Source: Octadecabacter sp. SW4 (GTDB lineage: Bacteria; Pseudomonadota; Alphaproteobacteria; Rhodobacterales; Rhodobacteraceae). From it: 64,000 nucleotides of DNA. The stretch spans positions 1,426,001 through 1,490,000 of the forward strand of contig NZ_CP042819.1 of NCBI RefSeq assembly GCF_008065155.1. The letters run 5' to 3'. The notes under the pieces were generated by a model. It did no database searches. It had not been told where the DNA came from and worked only from the letters and a program-made list of their open reading frames with translations. The translations under genes and the position numbers were made by a program. This document shows positions 45,685 to 58,257 of this stretch, in pieces (within the stretch, counting starts at the first letter, position 1; the number at the start of each line of letters is the position of its first letter).

Positions 45685-46608
45685 ATGGCCCTTTTGAATT
45701 TCAAGAAGAAAGAGCAGAGCAGTGGCGTGAACCCACAGGTCGCGGCATTCCTGCAGGATTATTCCATCGAAGTGATGCCGCGCACCGCTGAAAAGGTCGA
45801 AAATTTCCGCGATCTGCTGCCCGCTGGCACCCGCGTCTATATCGCCCATATCGAAGGCACCCCGATCGAGGACATGGTCGCCACCGCCAAGCGCCTGAAC
45901 GCGGATGGTTATCCCGTCATGCCGCATTTTCCGGCTCGCATTATCAAGGACAAGGCAACGCTGGAAAACTGGATCGCCATGTATCAGGGCGAAGCGGATG
46001 TAAAACAGGCGCTGCTGCTGGCCGGTGGTGTGGCGCAGCCGCACGGTGATTTCTCGGACTCGATGCAACTGATGGATACGGGGCTGTTTGACAAGGCCGG
46101 GTTCACCCGTCTGCACGTCGCAGGCCACCCCGAAGGCAACCGCGACATCGACGTGGACGGATCGATGCTGCGGGTGTCAGACGCCCTGAAGTGGAAACAG
46201 GGCTTTTCCGAACGCACCGACGCCAAGATGGCCATTGCCACCCAGTTCGCCTTTGAAGCACAGCCGATCATTGAATGGGCCGACAGCCTGAAAGCGGCGG
46301 GGATCGATTTGCCGATCCACATCGGCATCGCCGGCCCCGCCAAGCTGCAAACCCTGATCAAATTCGCTATCGCCTGCGGTGTCGGTCCCTCGCTGAAGGT
46401 GCTGCAAAAGCGGGCGATGGATGTGACCAAGCTGCTGTTGCCCTATGAACCGACCGACGTGGTCGCGCAACTGGCTGCCCACAAGGCCGCCAACCCCGAT
46501 TTCAACATCGAACGGGTGCATTTCTTCCCGCTGGGCGGGATCAAGACAAATGCGACCTGGGCAATTGAAAACGGCGGCGCGTCCGGCGTTCCGGCCAGCG
46601 CGTCCTAG
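45685..46608 (+). CDS. Methylenetetrahydrofolate reductase
   Basis: Reduces (or oxidises) 5,10-methylene-THF to 5-methyl-THF with FAD. 307 residues of the MetF TIM-barrel family: EVMPRTAEKVENFRDLLPAG, the flavin-binding AGGVAQPHGDFSDS and HVAGHPEGNRDID, and IGIAGPAKLQTLIKFA. The start at 45685 is set by a strong AAGGAGG ribosome site at 45675-45681; an upstream in-frame ATG (45631) adds an unlikely leader. The nearby methyl-THF methyltransferase suggests it works with a corrinoid pathway. Confidence 0.88.
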   Translation: MALLNFKKKEQSSGVNPQVAAFLQDYSIEVMPRTAEKVENFRDLLPAGTRVYIAHIEGTPIEDMVATAKRLNADGYPVMPHFPARIIKDKATLENWIAMYQGEADVKQALLLAGGVAQPHGDFSDSMQLMDTGLFDKAGFTRLHVAGHPEGNRDIDVDGSMLRVSDALKWKQGFSERTDAKMAIATQFAFEAQPIIEWADSLKAAGIDLPIHIGIAGPAKLQTLIKFAIACGVGPSLKVLQKRAMDVTKLLLPYEPTDVVAQLAAHKAANPDFNIERVHFFPLGGIKTNATWAIENGGASGVPASAS

Positions 46609-46615
46609 GGCTGGC

Positions 46616-47281
46616 ATGGGGCAGGGCGCGCTTTTGTTTGATCTGGACGGCACGATGCTGCACAGCGATCCGATTCATCTGGCGGTCTTTGCCGATATGA
46701 TGGCGCCGCTCGGTCTGGACGTGTCCGAAGATTTTTACATGACCCATGTGCATGGCCGCCTGAACGTGGATTTCTTTGCCGAATTTCTGCCCGATCATCC
46801 CAACCCCCAGAGGCTGTCTGACGACAAGGAGGCCGCCTTTCGCGCCCGTCTGCCCAGGCCCTATCCCGCGATGGCCGGTGTGGTCGCTCTGATGGCGCGC
46901 GCCCGTGCGCAGGGCTGGAAACGCGCCGTCGTGACCAATGCCATGCGCCCCAATGCCGAATGCATGCTTGATGCGATCGGGCTGCGCGACCAATTCGACA
47001 CGATCATCATCGGCGAGGAATGCAGCCGCGGCAAACCCGATCCTGAACCCTACAGGGCGGCAATGGCCGCGCTGGATGTCGCGCCCGAACACGCCATCGC
47101 CTTTGAGGACAGCCCCTCGGGCGTGCGCGCGGCGGCAGCGTCGGGGGCCTATACGGTCGGCATCCGGTCGTCGCTTGATGATGCAACCCTGCGCGCCGCT
47201 GGCGCCCATGTCACCCTTTCAGATTTCACCGACCCTGCGCTTGCCCCCGTGCTGGCGCGCCTTTCAGGAGCCCCCCAATGA
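46616..47281 (+). CDS. HAD superfamily hydrolase, beta-phosphoglucomutase-like
   Basis: 221 residues of HAD fold subclass I. Motif I is LLFDLDGTMLHSDP (nucleophile Asp), motif II is the VVTNA Thr/Ser, and motif III/IV are RGKPDPEPY and AFEDSPSGVRAA. A phosphatase or phosphomutase on a sugar phosphate is typical. It sits between the reductase and the methyltransferase, overlapping the latter by 4 bp (ATGA), so it is probably in the same operon although its place in one-carbon metabolism is unclear. Confidence 0.88.
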   Translation: MGQGALLFDLDGTMLHSDPIHLAVFADMMAPLGLDVSEDFYMTHVHGRLNVDFFAEFLPDHPNPQRLSDDKEAAFRARLPRPYPAMAGVVALMARARAQGWKRAVVTNAMRPNAECMLDAIGLRDQFDTIIIGEECSRGKPDPEPYRAAMAALDVAPEHAIAFEDSPSGVRAAAASGAYTVGIRSSLDDATLRAAGAHVTLSDFTDPALAPVLARLSGAPQ

Positions 47282-48357
47282 CCCGCACCATCGTCGAAAG
47301 CAAAACCAAGACCGCCATTATCGGCTTTGACCAGCCGTTCTGCGTGATTGGCGAGCGGATCAACCCCACAGGGCGCAAAATCCTGTCCGAAGAACTGGAG
47401 CGCGGCGATTTTTCCCGTGTCGAGGCGGATGCGATTGCCCAGGTCGCGGCGGGGGCGACGGTGCTGGATGTCAACTCGGGTGCGGTGTTTTCCAACAAGA
47501 TGGCCGAAGACCCGCGCTATGCGGATAACAACTTTGTTGAACCGACCTTGATGAAGGAATTGGTTGAACGGGTGCAGGCCGTGGTCGATGTGCCACTCTG
47601 CATCGATTCATCCGTGCCGGGTGCGCTGGAAAACGGTCTGGCCGCTGCCGAAGGCCGCCCGCTGCTGAATTCCGTCACCGGCGAGGAAGAACGCCTTGAG
47701 CTGGTCCTGCCGCTGGTCAAGAAATACAACGTCCCCGTCGTGGCGATTTCCAACGATGACACGGGCATTTCCGAAGACCCCGATGTGCGATTTGCCGTGG
47801 CCAAAAAGATTGTCGAACGGGCCGCCGATTTCGGTATTCCCGCCCATGACATCGTTGTTGACCCGCTGGTGATGCCCATTGGCGCGATGGGCACCGCCGG
47901 TTTGCAGGTCTTCACGTTGGTGCGGCGCCTGCGCGAGGAACTGGGCGTGAACACCACCTGTGGCGCGTCCAATATCAGCTTTGGCCTGCCCAACCGTCAC
48001 GGCATCAACAATGCGTTTTTGCCAATGGCGATGGCTGCTGGCATGACCAGCGCCATCATGAACCCCGTGGCCTTGCCGATCGGGCCCAAGAAGATCGCCG
48101 AAAAGAAGGCCATGATCGAAGCCGCCGGTATCATCCTGCCCGCCGACATGGATGATGAAACCTTTGTGCAACTGTTCGGCATGGGCAGCACAAAACCCCG
48201 CGCAGGGTCGGAAATGACCGCGATCCGCGCGGCGAATTTCCTGACCAACAACGACCCCTCCGGCACCGCATGGATCCTGTCCAACCGCGAAGCGCCAAAG
48301 GCCGGTCAGGAAGGGCGCGGTCGGGCAGGGCGCGCAGGCGGACGGCGGCGCGGCTAG
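47278..48357 (+). CDS. Methyltetrahydrofolate:corrinoid methyltransferase (pterin-binding)
   Basis: 359 residues of the pterin-binding TIM-barrel family that moves the methyl group of methyl-THF to a cobalamin protein. It has CVIGERINPTGRKIL, GATVLDVNSGAVFSN, VPLCIDSSVPGALE, NSVTGEEER and the pterin-site ISNDDTGIS and GASNISFGLPNRHGIN. The 30-residue C-terminal tail is Gly/Arg-rich. Rhodobacterales commonly use separately encoded MetH-like modules; this would be one of them, with the corrinoid protein and homocysteine module not visible in this window. Confidence 0.88.
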   Translation: MTRTIVESKTKTAIIGFDQPFCVIGERINPTGRKILSEELERGDFSRVEADAIAQVAAGATVLDVNSGAVFSNKMAEDPRYADNNFVEPTLMKELVERVQAVVDVPLCIDSSVPGALENGLAAAEGRPLLNSVTGEEERLELVLPLVKKYNVPVVAISNDDTGISEDPDVRFAVAKKIVERAADFGIPAHDIVVDPLVMPIGAMGTAGLQVFTLVRRLREELGVNTTCGASNISFGLPNRHGINNAFLPMAMAAGMTSAIMNPVALPIGPKKIAEKKAMIEAAGIILPADMDDETFVQLFGMGSTKPRAGSEMTAIRAANFLTNNDPSGTAWILSNREAPKAGQEGRGRAGRAGGRRRG

Positions 48358-48417
48358 GTCAACCCGTGCAGGTGGCCGTGCGGGCAGGCCGGTCTGCTTG
48401 GCGGGGCAAAACGCTGT

Positions 48418-48849
48418 TTAGCCCTCAGCGCGCGCCCATTCCAAGCATGCCGTCACTTTCTTACCGTCCAGAAATGTGTCAGGCGCACTCAGCCAAAGGT
48501 GCTTATCGATGAACGCTGCTTGCCGGACTTGCGTTGTCCCGGCCCAATTGGGACAAGATGCGTGGTCGACATGGTGTTCGACACGATCACCAAAGAATTC
48601 ATAAGTTCCCGCGTAGGTGATTTGCGATTTCATCGCCGCCGAGTCTTCCTCCAGTGACCCGCCAAAGGGATCATTCACCCTATAGGATTGGCGTGCAGGC
48701 GCCGATATGTGCACAAAAACAAAGCCATCCAAAGTATAGGAGATATATCCGGTCGCCGCCTCGGTGAGCGGATAATGACGTTCGCCACTTTCGTTTTCGT
48801 TATACCAGCTTAATAGGCGCCACGTTCCTAGAATGGGGTTTGTATCCAT
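48418..48849 (-). CDS. Lipocalin-like domain protein
   Basis: A 143-residue protein with the N-terminal pattern NPILGTWRLLSWYNENESGE and GYISYTLDGFVFVHI of the lipocalin-like family (PF13924). No signal peptide. The start at 48849 sits downstream of a weak GAGG; an upstream in-frame ATG (48930) adds 27 poor residues. Flanked by a long gene-poor stretch, and more A+T-rich than the neighbours, so it may be a late arrival. Ligand unknown. Confidence 0.75.
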   Translation of the reverse strand: MDTNPILGTWRLLSWYNENESGERHYPLTEAATGYISYTLDGFVFVHISAPARQSYRVNDPFGGSLEEDSAAMKSQITYAGTYEFFGDRVEHHVDHASCPNWAGTTQVRQAAFIDKHLWLSAPDTFLDGKKVTACLEWARAEG

Positions 48850-49409
48850 TTTAACCTCGCGCCCTATTTTTTTGGCTGGTTTGCCCGGTTCTGAATGTCG
48901 CCTGTGAACCCTACGTTGTGGTGCGTGCAAATCAAGCCGAACAAGCGCGGGATGGCAGCCCGGATGATCACGCGGGTGCCGACACGATCATGGCGGTGCC
49001 CGGCCTGCGCCCGCTTGCGTCATGCGCTAATTTGGCCATGCCCGGCACCGGACCCCTGCGACAAATGTCCCGACCACCGACATCGCGTCGGACACCGCGT
49101 TGTATCCAACCGCGATGGCCGGTTGGGACGCCGTGGCTGGGTATTTGCGTGCGGGCGTGGACATGTTGTTAACGCTGCGTGGTGGGCGATGCGAACCTTC
49201 GTCGAGCCTGAACCAATGATTGCCTGCAACCCTTCTGGCGAAATCCGATATCGTCGTTATCCGGAAGTATCGCGCTGATCCGACAGGCCCAGGGCCTGCG
49301 CTTTGACTGCGATGCGGCCGAGGTCCATTAACGGCGACCCAAGTAACGAATTTACAAGCAGTCCAACGGCCTATTATACTCAAGGCAGCAAATTTGAAAG
49401 AGTTACGCC
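48850..49409. other. 560-bp gap with no supportable gene
   Basis: Several overlapping open frames on both strands give unlike translations and none is recognisable. One frame, read on the plus strand from about 49050 to 49210, gives a protein-like stretch (ATNVPTTDIASDTALYPTAM, then AGWDAVAGYLRAGVDMLLTL) that is blocked by a stop just upstream, so it could be a gene relic. A TATTATACT box near 49372 may drive the small gene at 49410. Confidence 0.4.
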
Positions 49410-49601
49410 TTGAATAAAGTGATACGTTCCTTGATCGGCCTACTCATGCCGATTATCCTGATCGCGTCTGGTGGCGCGATGTTCGGCTGGGGACTCGACA
49501 ATGATTGGGATTATGTCGCATGGGCCGGTGTCGGTCTGGTTGTGGCCGGGATCATCTGGGGACTTGTGGTATGGCTGTTGATAGACCTGAATACGTGGTG
49601 A
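49410..49601 (+). CDS. Small two-span membrane protein (63 aa)
   Basis: Starts TTG 49410 (ATG at 49446 is the alternative). The hydrophobic stretches are about residues 7-26 (IGLLMPIILIASGGAMFGWG) and 37-58 (VAWAGVGLVVAGIIWGLVVWLL), joined by an acidic loop (LDNDWDY). Weak ribosome site. No family recognised. It may be a real small gene in an otherwise gene-poor patch. Confidence 0.5.
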   Translation: MNKVIRSLIGLLMPIILIASGGAMFGWGLDNDWDYVAWAGVGLVVAGIIWGLVVWLLIDLNTW

Positions 49602-49808
49602 TTTTGCCCTGAACCAGACGAGTGTCGCCACCTTTGCGCGTTTGCGCGCCGCGAAGAATGGCAGACCACCAAAAGCGCGTCATCCCCGTGCGCGCCGCTT
49701 CGCCTGCCCCAAAAGGGGCCGAACGGGCGCGTATCGGCACGTGATCCCTGGCTTGGGTTCTGCGGCGATCGGCCCGCATGTGATGATATCACGGCCCGCA
49801 AGCGCCCT
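49602..49808. other. Intergenic region without visible gene
   Basis: 207 bp between the small membrane protein and the SDR gene (convergent). No coding frame or clear terminator is evident. Confidence 0.3.
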
Positions 49809-50585
49809 TTACTTGGATTGCGTCTTTTCGACCATCTTGAGCACCATCCGGCGGGGCAGGAACGGGATCACCCAGTTCAGGGTCGCGGCCAGTTGAAATT
49901 CGGTGATCGCCACCAGCTTGCCGCGCAGCATTGCGTCATAGCCGATCTTGGCGACCTGCGCGGCGGTGGTCTTGCTGTTTTGCGTCAGCGGGGTGCCCTC
50001 CAGGCCCGCGGTGTCGCCAAATTCCGTTTCCACATAGCCAGGGCACAAGACGGTGCAGGTCACGCCCTGGGCGCGCAACTCCTGATCCACTGCTTGACTG
50101 AACGACTGCACAAAGGCCTTGGTCGCGAAATAGACCGCCTGATTGGGGCCGGGCATCATCCCCGCCGTCGATCCCACGTTCAGGATCTTGCCGCCCCCCG
50201 CTGCGGCCATTTTCGCACCGAAATAATGCGTCAGCGCGGTCAGGGTTTTGACGTTCAGGTCAATCATGCCCAACTCGTCCTCCAGGGCGCGATCAACATG
50301 GCGCCCCAGCCCACCGAAACCGGCATTGTTGATCAGGATATCCACAGTCAAACCTGCCCCATCGACCTGTGCGGCCAGCGCCACCGCGCCGTCAGCGGTG
50401 CCGATATCCTGGGCAAAGGCATGGGCGGTGATCCCGTGATGGCGCTCCAGTTCAGCCTTGAGATCCAGCAGCCGGTCGGCGCGCCGCGCGGTAATGATCA
50501 CATCACCGCCGCGCGAGGCGTGATAGCGGGCAAATTCCTTGCCAATGCCGGCTGAGGCACCTGTAATCAGGGCTGTATTTGTCAT
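49809..50585 (-). CDS. Short-chain dehydrogenase/reductase (SDR)
   Basis: A 258-residue classical SDR. The cofactor motif is TGASAGIG (residues 7-14), NNAG follows at the usual place, and the catalytic Ser-Tyr-Lys is in VGSTAGMMPGPNQAVYFATK. The start at 50585 is preferred (AAAGGCC just upstream). Substrate unknown; it resembles oxidoreductases for 3-oxoacyl or carbonyl compounds. It runs 72 bp downstream of mnmA on the same strand. Confidence 0.88.
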   Translation of the reverse strand: MTNTALITGASAGIGKEFARYHASRGGDVIITARRADRLLDLKAELERHHGITAHAFAQDIGTADGAVALAAQVDGAGLTVDILINNAGFGGLGRHVDRALEDELGMIDLNVKTLTALTHYFGAKMAAAGGGKILNVGSTAGMMPGPNQAVYFATKAFVQSFSQAVDQELRAQGVTCTVLCPGYVETEFGDTAGLEGTPLTQNSKTTAAQVAKIGYDAMLRGKLVAITEFQLAATLNWVIPFLPRRMVLKMVEKTQSK

Positions 50586-50656
50586 GGGCCGGCCTTTCAT
50601 TGATATTTCAGGTCGCAGAGTTTGAAACTCTGCGGGCAAATCCTTGAAAGGATTTG

Positions 50657-51796
50657 TCAGTATCCGCGCCAGATCCAGCCGCCACCAAGAATGCGGCTGC
50701 CGCCGGTTTCATAGAACACACAGGCCTGCCCGGGCGAAACGCCCTCTTCGGCGACCAGCAATTCCACTTCGGCTGTGGTGGATGACAGCGGGCGCAGGAT
50801 CGCCTCGGTCGGCGGTTTGGTCGAGCGCACCTTGACCGAAACATGCCGCTCTTGTCCGTCGAAAAAGGCCCCGTCGCCCAGCCAGTTCACCTCGCGCACA
50901 GGGACGGTGCGGGTCGCCAGCAAATCCTTGGGGCCGACGATTACATGGCGCTTGTCCACGTCCAGCTTCACCACATAAAGCGGATCGGCCAAACCACCGA
51001 TCCCAAGCCCGCGCCGCTGCCCGATCGTATAATGCAGCACGCCGTTGTGCTGCCCCAGAACATTGCCATCCACATCGACGATGTCACCCGGTTCTGCCGC
51101 GCCGGGGCGCAGTTTTTCGATCACGCTGGCATAGTTGCCATTGGGCACAAAACAGATGTCCTGACTGTCGGGCTTGTCCGCCAGTGCCAGCCCGTATCTG
51201 CGCGCCAGGGCACGGGTTTCGTCCTTGGAGGCGTGATGGCCCAGCGGAAAGCGCAGATAGTCCAGTTGTTCGGGCGTGGTAGAAAACAGAAAATAGCTTT
51301 GGTCTTTGGACGCATCCGCCGCCGCATGCAGTTCGGGCCCATGATCCCCGACCATGCGCTGAATATAGTGCCCCGTGGCCATGCAATCGGCGTCCAGATC
51401 CTTGGCGGTATTCAGCAGATCCTTGAACTTAACCCGTTCATTGCAGCGGATACAGGGCACAGGCGTCGCGCCTGCCAGATAGCTATCGGCAAATTCGTCA
51501 ATCACCGCGTCCTTGAACACGTTTTCATAGTCCAGCACGTAGTGGGGAAAGCCCATCTCCTCGGCTACGCGGCGCGCATCATGAATGTCGCGGCCCGCAC
51601 AGCACGCCCCTTTTTTGGCAAGTGCCGCGCCATGATCGTAAAGCTGCAGTGTTACGCCCACCACATCATAGCCCTGCTCGGCCAGCATCGCCGCCACAAC
51701 CGAACTGTCCACGCCGCCCGACATGGCGACAACCACGCGGGTGTCGGCAGGGGGTTTGGCAAAGCCAAGCGAATTCAGGGCAGGATCAAGGGGCAT
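50657..51796 (-). CDS. mnmA: tRNA-specific 2-thiouridylase
   Basis: Adds sulfur at position 2 of the wobble uridine in tRNA-Lys, Glu and Gln. The 379 residues include the PP-loop [17 protein letters not shown], the catalytic cysteines in GACCAGRD and the second in DICFVPNGN, and [13 protein letters not shown]. It depends on a sulfurtransfer chain that includes a cysteine desulfurase. It diverges from sciP. Confidence 0.96.
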   Translation of the reverse strand: MPLDPALNSLGFAKPPADTRVVVAMSGGVDSSVVAAMLAEQGYDVVGVTLQLYDHGAALAKKGACCAGRDIHDARRVAEEMGFPHYVLDYENVFKDAVIDEFADSYLAGATPVPCIRCNERVKFKDLLNTAKDLDADCMATGHYIQRMVGDHGPELHAAADASKDQSYFLFSTTPEQLDYLRFPLGHHASKDETRALARRYGLALADKPDSQDICFVPNGNYASVIEKLRPGAAEPGDIVDVDGNVLGQHNGVLHYTIGQRRGLGIGGLADPLYVVKLDVDKRHVIVGPKDLLATRTVPVREVNWLGDGAFFDGQERHVSVKVRSTKPPTEAILRPLSSTTAEVELLVAEEGVSPGQACVFYETGGSRILGGGWIWRGY

Positions 51797-51927
51797 GGGA
51801 TTTCCAAATGGGGCAGCTCGCTTTGGAATATATGAAAATCCAACCTATTCTCAAGGGGGCGTTTCACCCCCCGTTAAGAACAAACCGGCAAAGTGCCCCG
51901 ACAACCAGTCACATAGGGGTGTGAGAC

Positions 51928-52206
51928 ATGTATTTGAAAAAGATCGACGGCCCGCGCGCCGTGACCCTGCCGGACGGAACCATGATGACGCATGGCGATC
52001 TGCCCAAGCCCGATACGCGCCGCTGGGTCGCTTCGCGCAAGGCCGCGGTGGTGCGGGCGGTGATTGCGGGATTGATTTCGCGCGACACCGCCAAATCGAC
52101 CTACGGCCTGTCCGAGGATGAGTTTTCCGAATGGGAAAGGGCAGTTACGCAACATGGCGAAGCGGCATTGCGCACCACGGCCTTGCAAAAGTATAGACAA
52201 CCCTAG
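51928..52206 (+). CDS. sciP: SciP, CtrA inhibitor (DUF1153)
   Basis: A 92-residue helix-turn-helix protein that binds CtrA and blocks its transcription activation in Caulobacter and relatives. The central part RRWVASRKAAVVRAVIAGL and the following AKSTYGLSEDEFSEW are the DUF1153 signature. It lies 92 bp before ctrA on the same strand, a conserved pairing in Rhodobacterales. Both genes regulate motility and gene-transfer-agent genes in this group. Confidence 0.93.
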   Translation: MYLKKIDGPRAVTLPDGTMMTHGDLPKPDTRRWVASRKAAVVRAVIAGLISRDTAKSTYGLSEDEFSEWERAVTQHGEAALRTTALQKYRQP

Positions 52207-52239
52207 GTTGTTGTGCGAACTTCGGCGGGTCCAGTAACG

Positions 52240-52275
52240 TGTGATTAACCATTGTTGTTTTAGGGTAAGGACGAT
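52240..52275 (+). promoter_or_regulatory. ctrA upstream region with a TTAACC half-site
   Basis: GATTAACC (52243-52250) looks like one half of the CtrA site TTAA-N7-TTAA; the expected second half is degenerate. It would fit autoregulation but is weak evidence. Confidence 0.3.
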
Positions 52276-52298
52276 GAAAAGATAGCGGAGACACTGAA

Positions 52299-53015
52299 AT
52301 GCGCGTTTTGCTGGTCGAAGATGACCCCACCATGTCCAAAAGCATCGAACTGATGCTGACCCATGCCAACCTGAATGTCTATGCGACGGATATGGGAGAG
52401 GAGGGGATCGATCTTGCGAAACTGTATGATTACGACCTGATCCTGCTTGATATCAATCTGCCTGACATGAATGGCCACGAGGTGCTGCGCCAGTTGCGCC
52501 TTGCGCGGATTGATACGCCGATCCTGATCCTGTCAGGCGATGACGGCACCGAAAGCAAACTCAAGGGGTTTGGCTTTGGCGCGGATGATTACATGACCAA
52601 ACCCTTTCACCGCGAAGAACTGGTTGCACGGATTCACGCGATCATCCGCCGCTCCAAGGGACATGCGCAGTCGATCATCAAGACCGGCCAGATCGGCGTG
52701 AATCTTGACGCCAAGACGGTCGAGGTGGGCGGCCAGCCCGTGCATCTGACGGGCAAGGAATACCAGATGTTCGAACTGCTGTCCCTTCGCAAGGGCACGA
52801 CCCTGACCAAGGAAATGTTCCTTAATCACCTATATGGCGGCATGGACGAACCGGAACTGAAAATCATCGACGTGTTTATCTGCAAGCTGCGCAAAAAGCT
52901 GAGCGTGGCAACGGGTGGCGATAACTATATCGAAACGGTTTGGGGGCGGGGCTATGTGTTGCGCGATCCGCAGCCCGCAGCGATGGATGCAGAACGGCTC
53001 GCCATCGGCGCATGA
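52299..53015 (+). CDS. ctrA: CtrA cell-cycle response regulator
   Basis: An OmpR-type response regulator, 238 residues. The receiver domain (1-115) has the acidic pocket [11 protein letters not shown], phosphoacceptor Asp in [14 protein letters not shown] and conserved Lys in YMTKPFH. The winged-helix output domain (about 125-230) has [20 protein letters not shown] and [17 protein letters not shown] ending ([15 protein letters not shown]). These are CtrA diagnostic. It controls motility, division-related and gene-transfer-agent genes in Rhodobacteraceae, where it is not essential. Confidence 0.96.
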   Translation: MRVLLVEDDPTMSKSIELMLTHANLNVYATDMGEEGIDLAKLYDYDLILLDINLPDMNGHEVLRQLRLARIDTPILILSGDDGTESKLKGFGFGADDYMTKPFHREELVARIHAIIRRSKGHAQSIIKTGQIGVNLDAKTVEVGGQPVHLTGKEYQMFELLSLRKGTTLTKEMFLNHLYGGMDEPELKIIDVFICKLRKKLSVATGGDNYIETVWGRGYVLRDPQPAAMDAERLAIGA

Positions 53016-53103
53016 CGGAATTACCAACGCGCCCACCACTCACGGACTGGACGCGCTGGGGACGCACCCCTATCACTTGGGTTAGATGATAACACAAGGG
53101 TAG

Positions 53104-57332
<4,229 letters not shown>

Positions 57333-57350
57333 CGCAAGGCGGCGCATTTT

Positions 57351-57375
57351 GTTCTCAAATGTTCTCAAAAAGTTC
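57351..57375 (+). promoter_or_regulatory. LexA-type SOS box
   Basis: GTTC-TCAAAAA-GTTC at 57361-57375 is an exact GTTC-N7-GTTC, the LexA operator of alphaproteobacteria. Another GTTC lies 10 bp upstream (57351-57354). It is in the region 29-43 bp after recG and 60-80 bp before the 40-aa gene, the right place for a regulated promoter. The pattern match is direct; LexA binding is inferred. Confidence 0.65.
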
Positions 57376-57437
57376 TTGCGTAATGGTTAATGGTATGAGA
57401 ACAAAGGAGCAACAAAGCAAACGCAGGAGCTACCACA

Positions 57438-57560
57438 ATGGCGAAAGAGATCAAAAACGTGATCGCGCGGTCGCAAGACACGCTCATTTCCGACGCAATC
57501 GGTGCCCTGTCTTTGGTTGTTATTCTGTTTGTCGGACTGTCCCTGCCTGGATTGGTCTGA
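57438..57560 (+). CDS. Small single-span membrane protein downstream of an SOS box (40 aa)
   Basis: Starts ATG 57438 after an AGGAG ribosome site (57425-57429), 40 codons then TGA. A charged N-terminal half (MAKEIKNVIARSQDTLISD) is followed by one transmembrane helix (AIGALSLVVILFVGL) and ends SLPGLV. It lies 63 bp after a GTTC-N7-GTTC box. Small LexA-controlled membrane proteins such as SidA in Caulobacter block division during DNA damage; this gene has the same layout, but its sequence shows no visible homology to SidA. I do not know a family for it. Confidence 0.6.
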   Translation: MAKEIKNVIARSQDTLISDAIGALSLVVILFVGLSLPGLV

Positions 57561-57629
57561 CCTGCCTGCGATCCGCGCCGATGCCCATCCATATCGATCT
57601 GTCCCAACATAAGATATGACCGACACTGC

Positions 57630-57729
57630 CTGTCCTGTAAGAGATTGCCTCCTCTGAAAGGGGTTATCGGGTCCCACACGGAAACGCTTTGACTGCCGCC
57701 GCCATCCCTGTGATGTGCGGCGGTTTTTT
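57630..57729 (+). ncRNA. Candidate 3'-UTR small RNA with CCUCCUC motif
   Basis: After the 40-aa gene, 130 bp without a good ORF end in a strong terminator (57696-57729). In it, CCTCCTC (57648-57654) could base-pair with Shine-Dalgarno sequences. No separate promoter is obvious, so it may be a processed 3' UTR rather than a primary transcript. It is similar in idea to the candidate at 12.5 kb. Confidence 0.35.
57696..57729 (+). terminator. Strong Rho-independent terminator
   Basis: CCGCCGC-CATC (57696-57706), loop CCTGT, then GATG, one bulged T and GCGGCGG (57712-57723), followed by six T. It ends the SOS-box transcript before the convergent scaffold gene. Confidence 0.85.
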
Positions 57730-57758
57730 CTTTGGCACAAGGGGATGTCAGGTGATGT

Positions 57759-58193
57759 TCATGTAGCGGCCCTGAGGGCCTCGAGCGTTGCATCAAAGGC
57801 CAGCAGGATTGACGCATGGCGGTTCTTGTAATCCGCCGCCGGTTGCAGCACCTCGAGCCCGGCAAAGGGCGCGGCAGGCACCGGCCCGCCCGATTTCAAC
57901 ATCGCTGCCAGTTCATCGCGGCCCTTTTGCACCGTGGCTTCGTCCAGCCCGATGATTTCTGCGCCGATCACCGCTGCTGCCGCCTGACCCAGGGCGCAGG
58001 CTTTGACGTCCTGACCAAAGCGGCTGATCTTTCCGCCCTCAAGGTCGATATCCACCGTCACCGTCGATCCGCAAAGGGGCGCACGTTTCTTTGCGCTGCC
58101 CATCGGGTCTGCCAACCGGGTGGTATGCGGCATGTCGGTCGCCAGTGCCAGAATGCGCGCGGAATAGAGTTTGATCATGTCTTGGTCGGCCAC
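57759..58193 (-). CDS. IscU/NifU-like Fe-S scaffold protein with non-canonical ligands
   Basis: 144 residues from GTG 58193 (AAAGGG 9 bp upstream; an ATG at 58220 is the alternative). It matches the NifU N-terminal/IscU fold: KRAPLCGSTVTVDI with C41 and DVKACALGQAAA with C66. At the third cluster site IscU has His-Cys (HCSIL), but here it reads HASIL (H126-A127), and the Asp after the first Cys is a Ser. So two of the four usual ligands are changed. It may serve another role (sulfur carrier to Suf, or a regulator). Not linked to suf genes here. Confidence 0.78.
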   Translation of the reverse strand: MADQDMIKLYSARILALATDMPHTTRLADPMGSAKKRAPLCGSTVTVDIDLEGGKISRFGQDVKACALGQAAAAVIGAEIIGLDEATVQKGRDELAAMLKSGGPVPAAPFAGLEVLQPAADYKNRHASILLAFDATLEALRAAT

Positions 58194-58257
58194 GGGGTTT
58201 GCCCTTTCGTATCTTGGCACCTAGATAGGGCCGAGAACCGCAAAAGGAAATCCCGCC

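Noticed and set aside
46445..46615. Upstream extension of the HAD gene
   Set aside because: Would read inside the methylenetetrahydrofolate reductase in another frame; the HAD nucleophile motif sits 7 residues after the chosen start.
51840..51880. GGGGG/CCCCC inverted repeat between mnmA and sciP as a regulatory site
   Set aside because: Only five base pairs of a simple repeat; too weak to call without conservation data.
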